A stretch of DNA of 35,279 bases from Bacteroidota bacterium (GTDB lineage Bacteria > Bacteroidota > Bacteroidia > Bacteroidales > F082): positions 1 through 35,279 of the forward strand of contig QMPA01000009.1 of the NCBI GenBank assembly GCA_003650365.1, in the 5' to 3' direction. The notes under the pieces were generated by a model. It was not told the DNA's origin. It did not search any database and saw only the letters and a program-made list of their open reading frames with translations. Below are positions 24,489 to 31,304 of this stretch, in pieces. The position numbers and the translations under genes are program-made. The stretch's first letter is position 1. Each line of letters opens with the position of its first letter.

Positions 24489-24503
24489 CATCAATAATTG
24501 ATG
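24489..24503. promoter_or_regulatory. Perfect 15-base palindrome upstream of the iron-sulfur genes
   Basis: CATCAATAATTGATG is a perfect palindrome around a central A, 78 bases upstream of the napG-like start and just after the receptor gene. It could be an operator for the napG-napH-nosF run. It is not an FNR box, whose half-sites have the opposite orientation. Confidence 0.3.
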
Positions 24504-24524
24504 AAAGTTTCTGACCAAAATTAT

Positions 24525-26609
24525 TTAGAGATTGAATCTCAAACTAATATTAAAACTCCTTCCCGCTTCGTAATAATCGCTACCCGTACCCGATCCCATA
24601 TTTTTATATGCCCTGCTTAAATGTTCGTAATAATTGGCGTCAAATAAGTTTGTAACCGAAGCTTTGATTTCCATGAATTTAAAGGGCGTATAACTGGCTG
24701 CAATATCTGTAACGATAAAGGCATCGCTTGCGCTTTCATTGAAACTGGTGGATATCCTGTTTTGCTCAGCGGCATATCGTGCCCTGATTTCAGCGTTTAC
24801 CTTTTTGGATTTAAAGCCAAATGCTGTATTGATTGTAAATGGAGGAATCTCAGCTAAAGGCTCGTCCCATGAAATATTTTGTGCATTGGTATAACCACCG
24901 CTTAATCCATATTTAAAATACTTCGCAAAAAAGAAGTCCACGCCGGCTTCAAAACCATACATTCTTGCGTTGTCAATATTCGTAAAACGTTTGGCATGGG
25001 CAGGCGGTTTACAAGGCATGAATTTTTTTTGCAAAGTCGTGTCCACAAATGCTGTGATGTAATTATTCAGGTAGGAATAAAATACGTCAGCATAAATATG
25101 AACCACATTCCACTGCTTGCTGATGATGATGTCGGTTTGGTAATTGACTTCAGGTTTCAGGTGGGGATTACCCACATATTCGTAGGCATCTGCACCAACG
25201 GAGAAATGGTTGATGAATTTTTCACCCAAATCAGCTGAGCGTACACCACGGCCACCGGCCCATTGGATGTAAAAGCTGGGGTCGAATTGCCAGGTTAGCG
25301 AAGTATTCACCGAGAAATTGAAATCTGCATCAGGTTGAATGTCATTGTTGTAAAGTTCTGAGAAATCAGCTGCGGGGTCGTCAATTGCGTAAGTCACATA
25401 ATCCAAGCGCAGACCGGCCACCCACAATAGATTTGAATTGACCTGGTATTTGTTTTCAAAAAATACGCCTAAATCTTTCATTTTTGAATCTTGCCAGCCT
25501 TTGTCCGTAAACTCTTTTGGTTGTGGAAGCGTGTCACCGGTACAGCCATTTATTTTTACTAATCGTTCGCGTGAACCATCTTTGTTGGTGTAGGCATAAT
25601 CGAGCCCTACAAATTGAAGGATTTTTTCTCCGGGTTTCAACCCAAATTCCAAACGGCCGCCCAATGATTTGGAAGTGACGCTTGTTACCGCTTCGGTGAT
25701 ATTCCAGCTGGGGCGTTTGCGTGTTGACATTTCATGCTCAACAAATGAGCCATAAGCTTTTGCTTTTAAAGAGAAAATCAATCCTGATAAATCTTGCACC
25801 ATATAATCCAGATAGGCCATGGTACTGTTGTCAAAATCAGCATCCATCGGTAATCCGGCATGGTCAATATCTTTGGCAAATCCTTGACGCCAGGTAAATT
25901 GAATACGGTTTTGCCTGTTCTTTCCGTGGTTGTTCCCCACTTTTACGGCATATCCAAACCTGGAATAGGAAGAGGGGATTGTAGTGCCATCACCACTTTG
26001 ATAGTCACCAAAGTCTTTATAATCGGCATTGAGCGAAACATCGAAGCCTTTGCTCAACAATTGAACATTAGCCTGGCCGAAATAATTTCCTCCATTGGAA
26101 ATGTAACCGCCTTCTACAGCAGCTTTCACTTTAAATACATCTACTTTCTCAGGTCGTCTTGTTACGATATTAATCAACCCACCAAGTGAAGGGCCAAACC
26201 TTACGCTATAAGGCCCTTTGATGACTTCTGCTTTTTCGACTTCCTCCGGCGAGACCTGTGAAATTGCAGGGTCCATGCGGTTTGGGCAGGCATTAGATGA
26301 TTTGGTACCACCATCAATTTGAACATTTAGTTGTTCGTATTTGAATCCTCTTAAAACTGGTTCCATGGCGTAATTCCCTCTTTTTGCAATGCTAAAGCCG
26401 GCTTGTGTTTTAAACATTTCACCAACATCGTGTACGTCCTGTAATTTGATGGATTCGGCAGAAATATTGGTTTGTAATAGTTTAACATCCAAATTACCGG
26501 TCACCAGTATTTCTTCCATGGTGATGGTATCTGTTTGTGCAGAGATAGTTGTGCTAAACAGCAAAACCAGGATTATTAGCCAATATTTAATTATTGTATT
26601 TATTCTCAT
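24525..26609 (-). CDS. TonB-dependent copper receptor, OprC/NosA-like
   Basis: This is a 694-residue outer-membrane receptor: signal peptide (..TTISAQ), plug domain (about 30-155, with NVQIDGGTKSSNACPNRMDP and EVIKGPYSVRFGPSLGGLIN) and a 22-strand-type barrel ending FNISLRFNL. The CPNRMDP segment is the hallmark of the OprC/NosA copper receptors. The Cys-x3-Met (Cys108, Met112) and His-x-Met (His292, Met294 in VEHEMSTRKRP) pairs match the copper site known from Pseudomonas OprC in type and in spacing. NosA of Pseudomonas stutzeri is needed for copper loading of nitrous oxide reductase. It is the first gene of the copper/nos run. Confidence 0.9.
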   Translation of the reverse strand: MRINTIIKYWLIILVLLFSTTISAQTDTITMEEILVTGNLDVKLLQTNISAESIKLQDVHDVGEMFKTQAGFSIAKRGNYAMEPVLRGFKYEQLNVQIDGGTKSSNACPNRMDPAISQVSPEEVEKAEVIKGPYSVRFGPSLGGLINIVTRRPEKVDVFKVKAAVEGGYISNGGNYFGQANVQLLSKGFDVSLNADYKDFGDYQSGDGTTIPSSYSRFGYAVKVGNNHGKNRQNRIQFTWRQGFAKDIDHAGLPMDADFDNSTMAYLDYMVQDLSGLIFSLKAKAYGSFVEHEMSTRKRPSWNITEAVTSVTSKSLGGRLEFGLKPGEKILQFVGLDYAYTNKDGSRERLVKINGCTGDTLPQPKEFTDKGWQDSKMKDLGVFFENKYQVNSNLLWVAGLRLDYVTYAIDDPAADFSELYNNDIQPDADFNFSVNTSLTWQFDPSFYIQWAGGRGVRSADLGEKFINHFSVGADAYEYVGNPHLKPEVNYQTDIIISKQWNVVHIYADVFYSYLNNYITAFVDTTLQKKFMPCKPPAHAKRFTNIDNARMYGFEAGVDFFFAKYFKYGLSGGYTNAQNISWDEPLAEIPPFTINTAFGFKSKKVNAEIRARYAAEQNRISTSFNESASDAFIVTDIAASYTPFKFMEIKASVTNLFDANYYEHLSRAYKNMGSGTGSDYYEAGRSFNISLRFNL

Positions 26610-26937
26610 TTTTATCTGTGTCTTTATCCTGAAAGTTTATTCTTCTGAAATTTGGAAATGGTGTGAAGCCAATGCGAAAGAAGAAACCCAGCGCATCCCA
26701 TATTTTAGTTTGCGGGAGTCTTATTTACTTCTGCTACCTCTAAACCAAAAAAGGTAGTTTGTAAAATTGCGATAGCTTCCAATACTTTCGCACTGGCAAA
26801 TGCTCTAAAACTATTTCGTACATTGTAGTGAATTCTGCATGAGGCAAATTTTAAACCAAATACATTAAACCAATAATGGCCAAATACAGAATGAAACTTA
26901 ATGCGACTGCTTTACAGAAAAAAATCTGCAAATAGTT
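26610..26937. other. Intergenic leader of the copper receptor gene
   Basis: This 328-base gap lies between a small membrane-protein gene and the receptor. I see no recognised riboswitch or RNA gene and no exact TAnnTTTG box; the best candidate is TACCTTTTTTG with TTGG about 22 bases upstream, near 26750-26790 on the minus strand. A stretch at 26705-26911 (minus) is open for 69 codons but has no ATG start. The leader to the receptor is therefore long, about 140 bases. Confidence 0.4.
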
Positions 26938-27330
26938 TTAAGAAATAATTTCGGGAGGGGGAGAGGGGATTTTCAGGTAAACTGATGATAAAAATGATTT
27001 GACAAAATCTGAATAAGCTTTGTTGATACTGAGCGGCTCAGTAAATTCAATTCCTGTTGGGTTTAAAAATACCAGGCTATTGATGTTATTGTTTGTTTCA
27101 GGTAGCGGTGCTTCTTTCTTGCTTTCCGGGTTTTCTTCTACCCTGCTAATAATTGCACTCAGGTATGCGATGTCGCCAATCAGCGTGGTGCAGGCCTTGA
27201 TATTTGCATCTTGATTACTGATTGTTGTTTGCGAGTTTACTAAAAAATTATGCACATAAGGATAGTTTGGGGCAAGTAGGAAGCCCAAAAAGACCAAAAG
27301 TAAAACACTATTTAAAAGTATTTTTTTCAT
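26938..27330 (-). CDS. Small membrane-anchored or exported protein of unknown function
   Basis: This is a 130-residue protein from the ATG at 27330; an in-frame TTG at 27417 is rejected because it puts a random tail before the hydrophobic segment. MKKILLNSVLLLVFLGFLLA is a signal anchor or uncleaved signal, followed by a polar domain of about 105 residues with one Cys and a Pro-rich end (PSPPPEIIS). I do not recognise the family. It stands between the oxidoreductase operon and the copper receptor, in the same direction as both, with its own likely promoter. Confidence 0.6.
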   Translation of the reverse strand: MKKILLNSVLLLVFLGFLLAPNYPYVHNFLVNSQTTISNQDANIKACTTLIGDIAYLSAIISRVEENPESKKEAPLPETNNNINSLVFLNPTGIEFTEPLSINKAYSDFVKSFLSSVYLKIPSPPPEIIS

Positions 27331-27336
27331 GCTGTA

Positions 27337-27344
27337 CAAAAGTA
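27337..27344 (-). promoter_or_regulatory. -7 promoter box inside a GTAC-TTTT-GTAC palindrome
   Basis: On the minus strand TACTTTTG fits TAnnTTTG, six bases from the ATG at 27330, so the transcript would be nearly leaderless. The box is embedded in the palindrome GTACTTTTGTAC (27334-27345), where a repressor could bind. Confidence 0.45.
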
Positions 27345-27431
27345 CAACTTTTTGGAATAGGGAAATATGGGAATAAGGGAGATATGGTTTAATTGGGGAA
27401 ATGGGGTTTGTTGACAATTAAACAGATGTGT

Positions 27432-27977
27432 TTACTTCACTTCAACTACATTTTTCATTCCCATAGTGATGGCATCTTCATTTAGTGGGATGAGTTTATG
27501 ATACCTTTCATGAAGGGATTTTTTAAGTCCCCTGATTACATTCTCCAATTTTACAATCGGCTTAACTTGAAGGTATCCGCCCAGCACAACCATATTGAAT
27601 ATTTTGGTATTTCCCATCTGTGCAGCAATTTTTGCACCTTCTATTTTATAGATTTTAATATCCTTTCTTGTTGGATGATGCGAAATACCATTGGGATCGT
27701 AGATTAAAACGCCACCCGGTTTTACAGCTTCTTCAAATTTATCCATCGACTGCTGATTGAGGATAACGGCTGTATCATAAGCTGTTAAAGTTGGCGAACT
27801 GATTCTTTCATCACTCACAATTACAGTTACATTGGCTGTTCCTCCACGCATTTCGGGGCCATAAGCCGGAAACCAACTCACTTCCTGATCTTGCATAATT
27901 CCTGAGTAAGCCAATATTTTTCCCATGGATAAAACACCCTGTCCACCAAAACCTGCAATGATTATTTCTTCTGTCAT
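27432..27977 (-). CDS. 2-oxoacid:ferredoxin oxidoreductase, gamma subunit
   Basis: This is a 181-residue subunit with the family start IIIAGFGGQGVLSMGKILA, then the EVSWFPAYGPEMRGGTANV block (32-50) and a GGVLIYDPNG strand. It is the gamma domain of the KorDABC/VorDABC-type enzyme, which decarboxylates a 2-oxoacid to the acyl-CoA with reduction of ferredoxin. It is the last gene of the operon, 23 bases after the beta subunit. The substrate (2-oxoglutarate or branched-chain 2-oxoacid) cannot be settled from this subunit. Confidence 0.92.
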   Translation of the reverse strand: MTEEIIIAGFGGQGVLSMGKILAYSGIMQDQEVSWFPAYGPEMRGGTANVTVIVSDERISSPTLTAYDTAVILNQQSMDKFEEAVKPGGVLIYDPNGISHHPTRKDIKIYKIEGAKIAAQMGNTKIFNMVVLGGYLQVKPIVKLENVIRGLKKSLHERYHKLIPLNEDAITMGMKNVVEVK

Positions 27978-28000
27978 TTTTTGTGCCTTTTAATCGTTTA

Positions 28001-28795
28001 CTATTTTTTCTCCACCAATTGACCATCTACTTTCAGATCGCCCAATTCATAATAGGGAAACATATTTTCTTCCATCCAAATGTTAGATGCAACCGGTTCC
28101 ATTTTCCATCCTGAATTACAGTTGGAAACAATCTCGATAAATGAAACACCCGGTTTTCCATCCAATTGATTTTGGAAAGCTTTTCGGATACAGCGTTTGG
28201 CTTTGCGTACTGCTGATGGTGTGTGTACTGCCTGACGGGTAACATAATACGTTCCTGGTAATTGCGCCACTAATTCGGTCATTTTCAAAGGGTTTCCCAT
28301 CGATTGCAGATCTCTGCCATAAGGAGACGTAGAAGTCTTCATTCCGGGCAAAGTTGTTGGTGCCATCTGACCACCGGTCATTCCATAAATACCATTGTTG
28401 ATAAAAACCATCACAATTTGTTCGCCCCTGTTACAGGCATGAATGGTTTCGGCGGTTCCGATAGCTGCGAGATCTCCATCACCCTGATACGAAAAAACAA
28501 GCTTGTTTGGCCACAAACGCTTGACAGCGGTTGCCAATGCGGGAGCACGTCCGTGGGCGGCTTCCTGCATATCAACATTCATAAATTCGTAAGCCAATAC
28601 GGAGCAACCCACCGGTGCAATACCAATGGCGTCATTTTCCTGCCCCAACTCTTCAACCACCTCCATAATCAAACGGTGTGCAGTTCCATGACCACAACCC
28701 GGGCAATAGCTCAGGTTTTTATCGGTCATTAACTTTGTTTTGACGTAAACCTGATTTTCGGGTTTAATAATATCCTGTAAAGTTATTTCAGCCAT
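28001..28795 (-). CDS. 2-oxoacid:ferredoxin oxidoreductase, beta (thiamine-diphosphate) subunit
   Basis: This is a 264-residue subunit. The CPGCGHG motif (Cys31, Cys34) and the thiamine-diphosphate motif GDGD (105-108) with NNGIYGMTGGQ (133-143) are complete; the latter supplies the metal and cofactor ligands. The subunit carries out decarboxylation of the 2-oxoacid. It starts 3 bases after the alpha subunit. The GMTGGQ-x-APTT segment is seen in both 2-oxoglutarate and 2-oxoisovalerate enzymes. Confidence 0.93.
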   Translation of the reverse strand: MAEITLQDIIKPENQVYVKTKLMTDKNLSYCPGCGHGTAHRLIMEVVEELGQENDAIGIAPVGCSVLAYEFMNVDMQEAAHGRAPALATAVKRLWPNKLVFSYQGDGDLAAIGTAETIHACNRGEQIVMVFINNGIYGMTGGQMAPTTLPGMKTSTSPYGRDLQSMGNPLKMTELVAQLPGTYYVTRQAVHTPSAVRKAKRCIRKAFQNQLDGKPGVSFIEIVSNCNSGWKMEPVASNIWMEENMFPYYELGDLKVDGQLVEKK

Positions 28796-28798
28796 CGT

Positions 28799-29884
28799 TT
28801 AATCTCCTATTATTTTATTTTTCAACGCTTCCAATACTTCTTCCGGTGAGTGAATCACACCACCATAACGTCCAAAATGCTCCACTTTTGTTCTTTCGCG
28901 AACCGTTAATCTTATATCTTCCACCATTTGTCCGGCACTCATTTCTACCGACAAAAATCCTTTTACACCTTTGTTTACTAAATCATCAATAGGCTGTTTT
29001 GGGAAAGGCCATAAAGTAATTGGGCGCAGCAAGCCGACTTTTATTCCTTCTTCCCTTGCCAGCTGCAACGTTTTTTGCGAAATACGTGCACTTGAACCAT
29101 AAGCAATAATGATGTAATCGGCATCATCGCAATCAATCATTTCATAACGCACTTCTTCTTCGCGAATCTGTTTGTATTTATCCTGTAAATGGAAATTGTG
29201 TTTTTCCAGTTTGTGCGGATCAAGATCGAGGGAAGTTAATATACGACGTTCCTTTCCTTTGGGTTTTCCATTGGTTGCCCATGGATAACGCGCAATTACT
29301 TCCTCATCTGTAAGCCTTGGGATAGTATCAAAAAGTTCTACCTTTTCCATCATTTGGCCAATCAATCCATCCGAAACAATCAAAACCGGCGTGCGGTATT
29401 TGAAAGCCAGATCGAAAGACAAGGGTACAAAGTCTGACATTTCCTGTACTGATGCCGGTGCCAGAACGGGCAAACGATAATCACCATGGCCACCACCTTT
29501 TACCGACTGAAAATAATCAGATTGTGCTGGTTGAATGTCACCCAAACCGGGACCACCCCTTACAACGTTTGCTACTACACAGGGTATCTCAGCTCCGGCC
29601 ATATAAGAAAGACCTTCCTGCATTAAACTGATACCCGGGCTTGAGGATGAGGTCATTACTTTTTTTCCTGTTCCGCCTCCACCGTAAAGCATATTAATTG
29701 AAGCAACTTCGCTTTCTGCTTGTAATACAACCATTCCTGTCCGCTCGAAAGGTTTCTCAGCCATCAGATACTCTATTACCTCACTTTGTGGTGTAATCGG
29801 GTAACCGAAATAGCCATCAACACCGGCTCTTATTGCCGCTTCTGCTAAGGCTTCATTCCCCTTCATTAATCTTAATTCACCCAT
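28799..29884 (-). CDS. vorB: 2-oxoacid:ferredoxin oxidoreductase, alpha subunit (KorA/VorB type)
   Basis: This is a 361-residue subunit. It contains the pyrophosphate-binding-side motif GYFGYPITPQSE (24-35), AESEVASINMLYGG, MTSSSSPGISLMQEG and the transketolase C-terminal domain with YGSSARISQKTL. It pairs with the beta subunit to form the active site. Annotation pipelines usually call this length and type VorB (3-methyl-2-oxobutanoate), while the gene order with a separate small ferredoxin also fits 2-oxoglutarate synthase (KorDABC). In anaerobic Bacteroidota either would serve amino-acid breakdown or reductive carboxylation. Confidence 0.9.
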   Translation of the reverse strand: MGELRLMKGNEALAEAAIRAGVDGYFGYPITPQSEVIEYLMAEKPFERTGMVVLQAESEVASINMLYGGGGTGKKVMTSSSSPGISLMQEGLSYMAGAEIPCVVANVVRGGPGLGDIQPAQSDYFQSVKGGGHGDYRLPVLAPASVQEMSDFVPLSFDLAFKYRTPVLIVSDGLIGQMMEKVELFDTIPRLTDEEVIARYPWATNGKPKGKERRILTSLDLDPHKLEKHNFHLQDKYKQIREEEVRYEMIDCDDADYIIIAYGSSARISQKTLQLAREEGIKVGLLRPITLWPFPKQPIDDLVNKGVKGFLSVEMSAGQMVEDIRLTVRERTKVEHFGRYGGVIHSPEEVLEALKNKIIGD

Positions 29885-29890
29885 AATTCC

Positions 29891-30127
29891 TTACTTATTT
29901 TCAGTTACTTTTAGCCGATAGACGGTGATTACACCATCGGGGCATACAATTGCACAATTGGTACATCCTGTACACGCATCGGGATTTTCCATATAAGCAA
30001 AGTGGTATCCTTTGCCATTCACCTCTTTAGCCAATTTGATGACGTCGGTTGGGCATGCAGGGACACAAACTCCGCATCCTTTACAAACTTCAACATCAAC
30101 AACAATAGCACCTCTCATTTTTGCCAT
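29891..30127 (-). CDS. 2-oxoacid:ferredoxin oxidoreductase, delta (2x 4Fe-4S) subunit
   Basis: This is a 78-residue ferredoxin-like subunit with two complete clusters: Cys15/18/21/25 (CKGCGVCVPACP) and Cys52/55/58/62 (CTGCTNCAIVCP). It carries electrons from the thiamine site to free ferredoxin. It is the first gene of the operon, 6 bases before the alpha subunit. It starts MAKMRGAIVVDVE; a second Met at residue 4 is possible. Confidence 0.92.
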   Translation of the reverse strand: MAKMRGAIVVDVEVCKGCGVCVPACPTDVIKLAKEVNGKGYHFAYMENPDACTGCTNCAIVCPDGVITVYRLKVTENK

Positions 30128-30159
30128 AACAATCAGAAATATCTTTAAATATGTGCGGG

Positions 30160-30167
30160 CGAAGTTA
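30160..30167 (-). promoter_or_regulatory. Probable -7 box of the oxidoreductase operon
   Basis: On the minus strand TAACTTCG matches TAnnTTTG except for one base. A TTG about 21 bases further upstream is at the right distance for a -33 element. The leader to the ATG at 30127 would be about 25-30 bases. Confidence 0.4.
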
Positions 30168-30310
30168 CATCTTTAAAAAAATCTAAATCAATTTTTCAAA
30201 GGTATTTTTAGGAAAATGCGTAATTTATAAAGGATTCAATTTAGTAAGGGTGATTCTGAAGTTAATGATACAGGGAAATGCAAATGTATGGCTACAAAGT
30301 CTTGTGACAC

Positions 30311-30346
30311 AAAAATGTCCACATGAGTAAACATGCGGACATTTTT
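30311..30346 (-). terminator. Rho-independent terminator of the lipoprotein gene
   Basis: AAAAATGTCC pairs with GGACATTTTT (10 bp), then one mismatch and CATG/CATG, around a six-base loop. Both ends carry A/T runs, so it can work in both directions. It lies 39 bases after the stop codon at 30385 and isolates this gene from the oxidoreductase operon. Confidence 0.85.
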
Positions 30347-30384
30347 GATTATCAATATCTTGAACATTAAAATAGCAAGAACCG

Positions 30385-30867
30385 CTATTTTAGGCCATCG
30401 TATTTAACATCGAATTTACCATTTGTTACGGAAACCGTTGCGGAACCATCCAGAGGGGAGGCTTCAAAACTAAAATTTCCGGCAAATTGATTGCTTACAG
30501 TATTGTACTTAGTAATTGTAAGTGAGCCGTTAATCGGGTACATTGGCATATTTGCTGCTGTAACGTAAGTAATTGCTAGAGCTCCCAATTCAAATTCACT
30601 TAAATCGTAAGTCTTGGTAGCAATTGTATCGGGCAACAGAAAGATTATTTCCTGATCGGAATCATCTTTTCCCGAAATAGTAATTAAGCCCAAAGCTCTG
30701 GCAGAAGTTACTTTACTGGCTGTCCAGTTGACACCATTTTCAGTCAAACTCAAGCTGCCATTGTCATCACCGCCACTTGGGCCATCATTTTCTTTCGCAC
30801 ACCCCATCATTACAACAGCCACAAAAGCTACTGCTATGAAGGCAAACATTTTAATTTGTGTTTTCAT
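30385..30867 (-). CDS. Small lipoprotein, beta-rich, unknown function
   Basis: This is a 160-residue protein with lipobox VVMMGC (Cys23). It has a Gly/Asp-rich linker (KENDGPSGGDDNG), then a beta-rich domain running from LSLTENGVNWTASKVTSA to a closing FDVKYDGLK strand. It resembles the DUF6252-like lipoproteins of Bacteroidota in layout (NG-x-x-W-x-A near the start, NGKFDV near the end), but I am not certain of the family. It is a single gene with its own -7 box and terminator. Confidence 0.75.
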   Translation of the reverse strand: MKTQIKMFAFIAVAFVAVVMMGCAKENDGPSGGDDNGSLSLTENGVNWTASKVTSARALGLITISGKDDSDQEIIFLLPDTIATKTYDLSEFELGALAITYVTAANMPMYPINGSLTITKYNTVSNQFAGNFSFEASPLDGSATVSVTNGKFDVKYDGLK

Positions 30868-30922
30868 AAAATTTAAAATTAATTTGGTTTAAAAATAAAA
30901 CAATCCTCATTTTTGAGGCGTG

Positions 30923-30930
30923 CAAATGTA
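30923..30930 (-). promoter_or_regulatory. -7 promoter box of the small lipoprotein gene
   Basis: On the minus strand TACATTTG fits TAnnTTTG, 55 bases upstream of the ATG at 30867. No clear -33 element is seen. Confidence 0.5.
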
Positions 30931-31268
30931 ACAATTCATTCAATTAAAAACGTAGTCGAAAAAACTTGCTAATCCCAGTCGTAACAATGGATTGGATACT
31001 TTCGGATTCATAGAAAATAAAGTGCTATAATTAAAGCAAATGGCTGCTATTATCTTAACAAGTTTGCGGTGCTTTGTTCAATATTATTTTTAGCGATAAC
31101 AAAATAGAGTATAAATTAACTACCATTAAAATCTTAACTGACAGTTGACATCATGATATGTTTAATCCCTGTTTAGAAAAATAATTAGAAGCGTCACAGC
31201 TTTATTTATAAAATATTGGGAAACCTAAAAAACAAACAGAACGCAAAATTTTACAAATTGAATATTCG

Positions 31269-31276
31269 TACTTTTG
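31269..31276 (+). promoter_or_regulatory. -7 promoter box of the BNR-repeat protein gene
   Basis: TACTTTTG fits TAnnTTTG, 28 bases before the ATG at 31305, the usual distance for this phylum. A -33 box is not evident. Confidence 0.55.
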
Positions 31277-31304
31277 GACCGCAATTCATTAACGCAAAAA
31301 AGTC

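Larger units (their letters stand above)
30868..31304. other. Divergent intergenic region
   Basis: This 437-base AT-rich gap lies between the lipoprotein gene (leftward) and the BNR protein gene (rightward). It contains one promoter box for each and a short CCTCA/TGAGG hairpin in the lipoprotein leader (30904-30917). The central part (about 30940-31250) holds no coding frame, RNA gene or long repeat that I can see. Confidence 0.6.

Noticed and set aside
24489-24503. FNR/CRP binding site
   Set aside because: The half-sites are CATCAAT..ATTGATG, inverted relative to the TTGAT..ATCAA of FNR.
26389-26757. A 122-codon frame on the plus strand
   Set aside because: Antisense to the start of the copper receptor, whose signal peptide and plug domain are certain.
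26610-26937. Riboswitch upstream of the TonB receptor
   Set aside because: No cobalamin or other conserved riboswitch core was seen, and the receptor has a copper, not a vitamin, signature.
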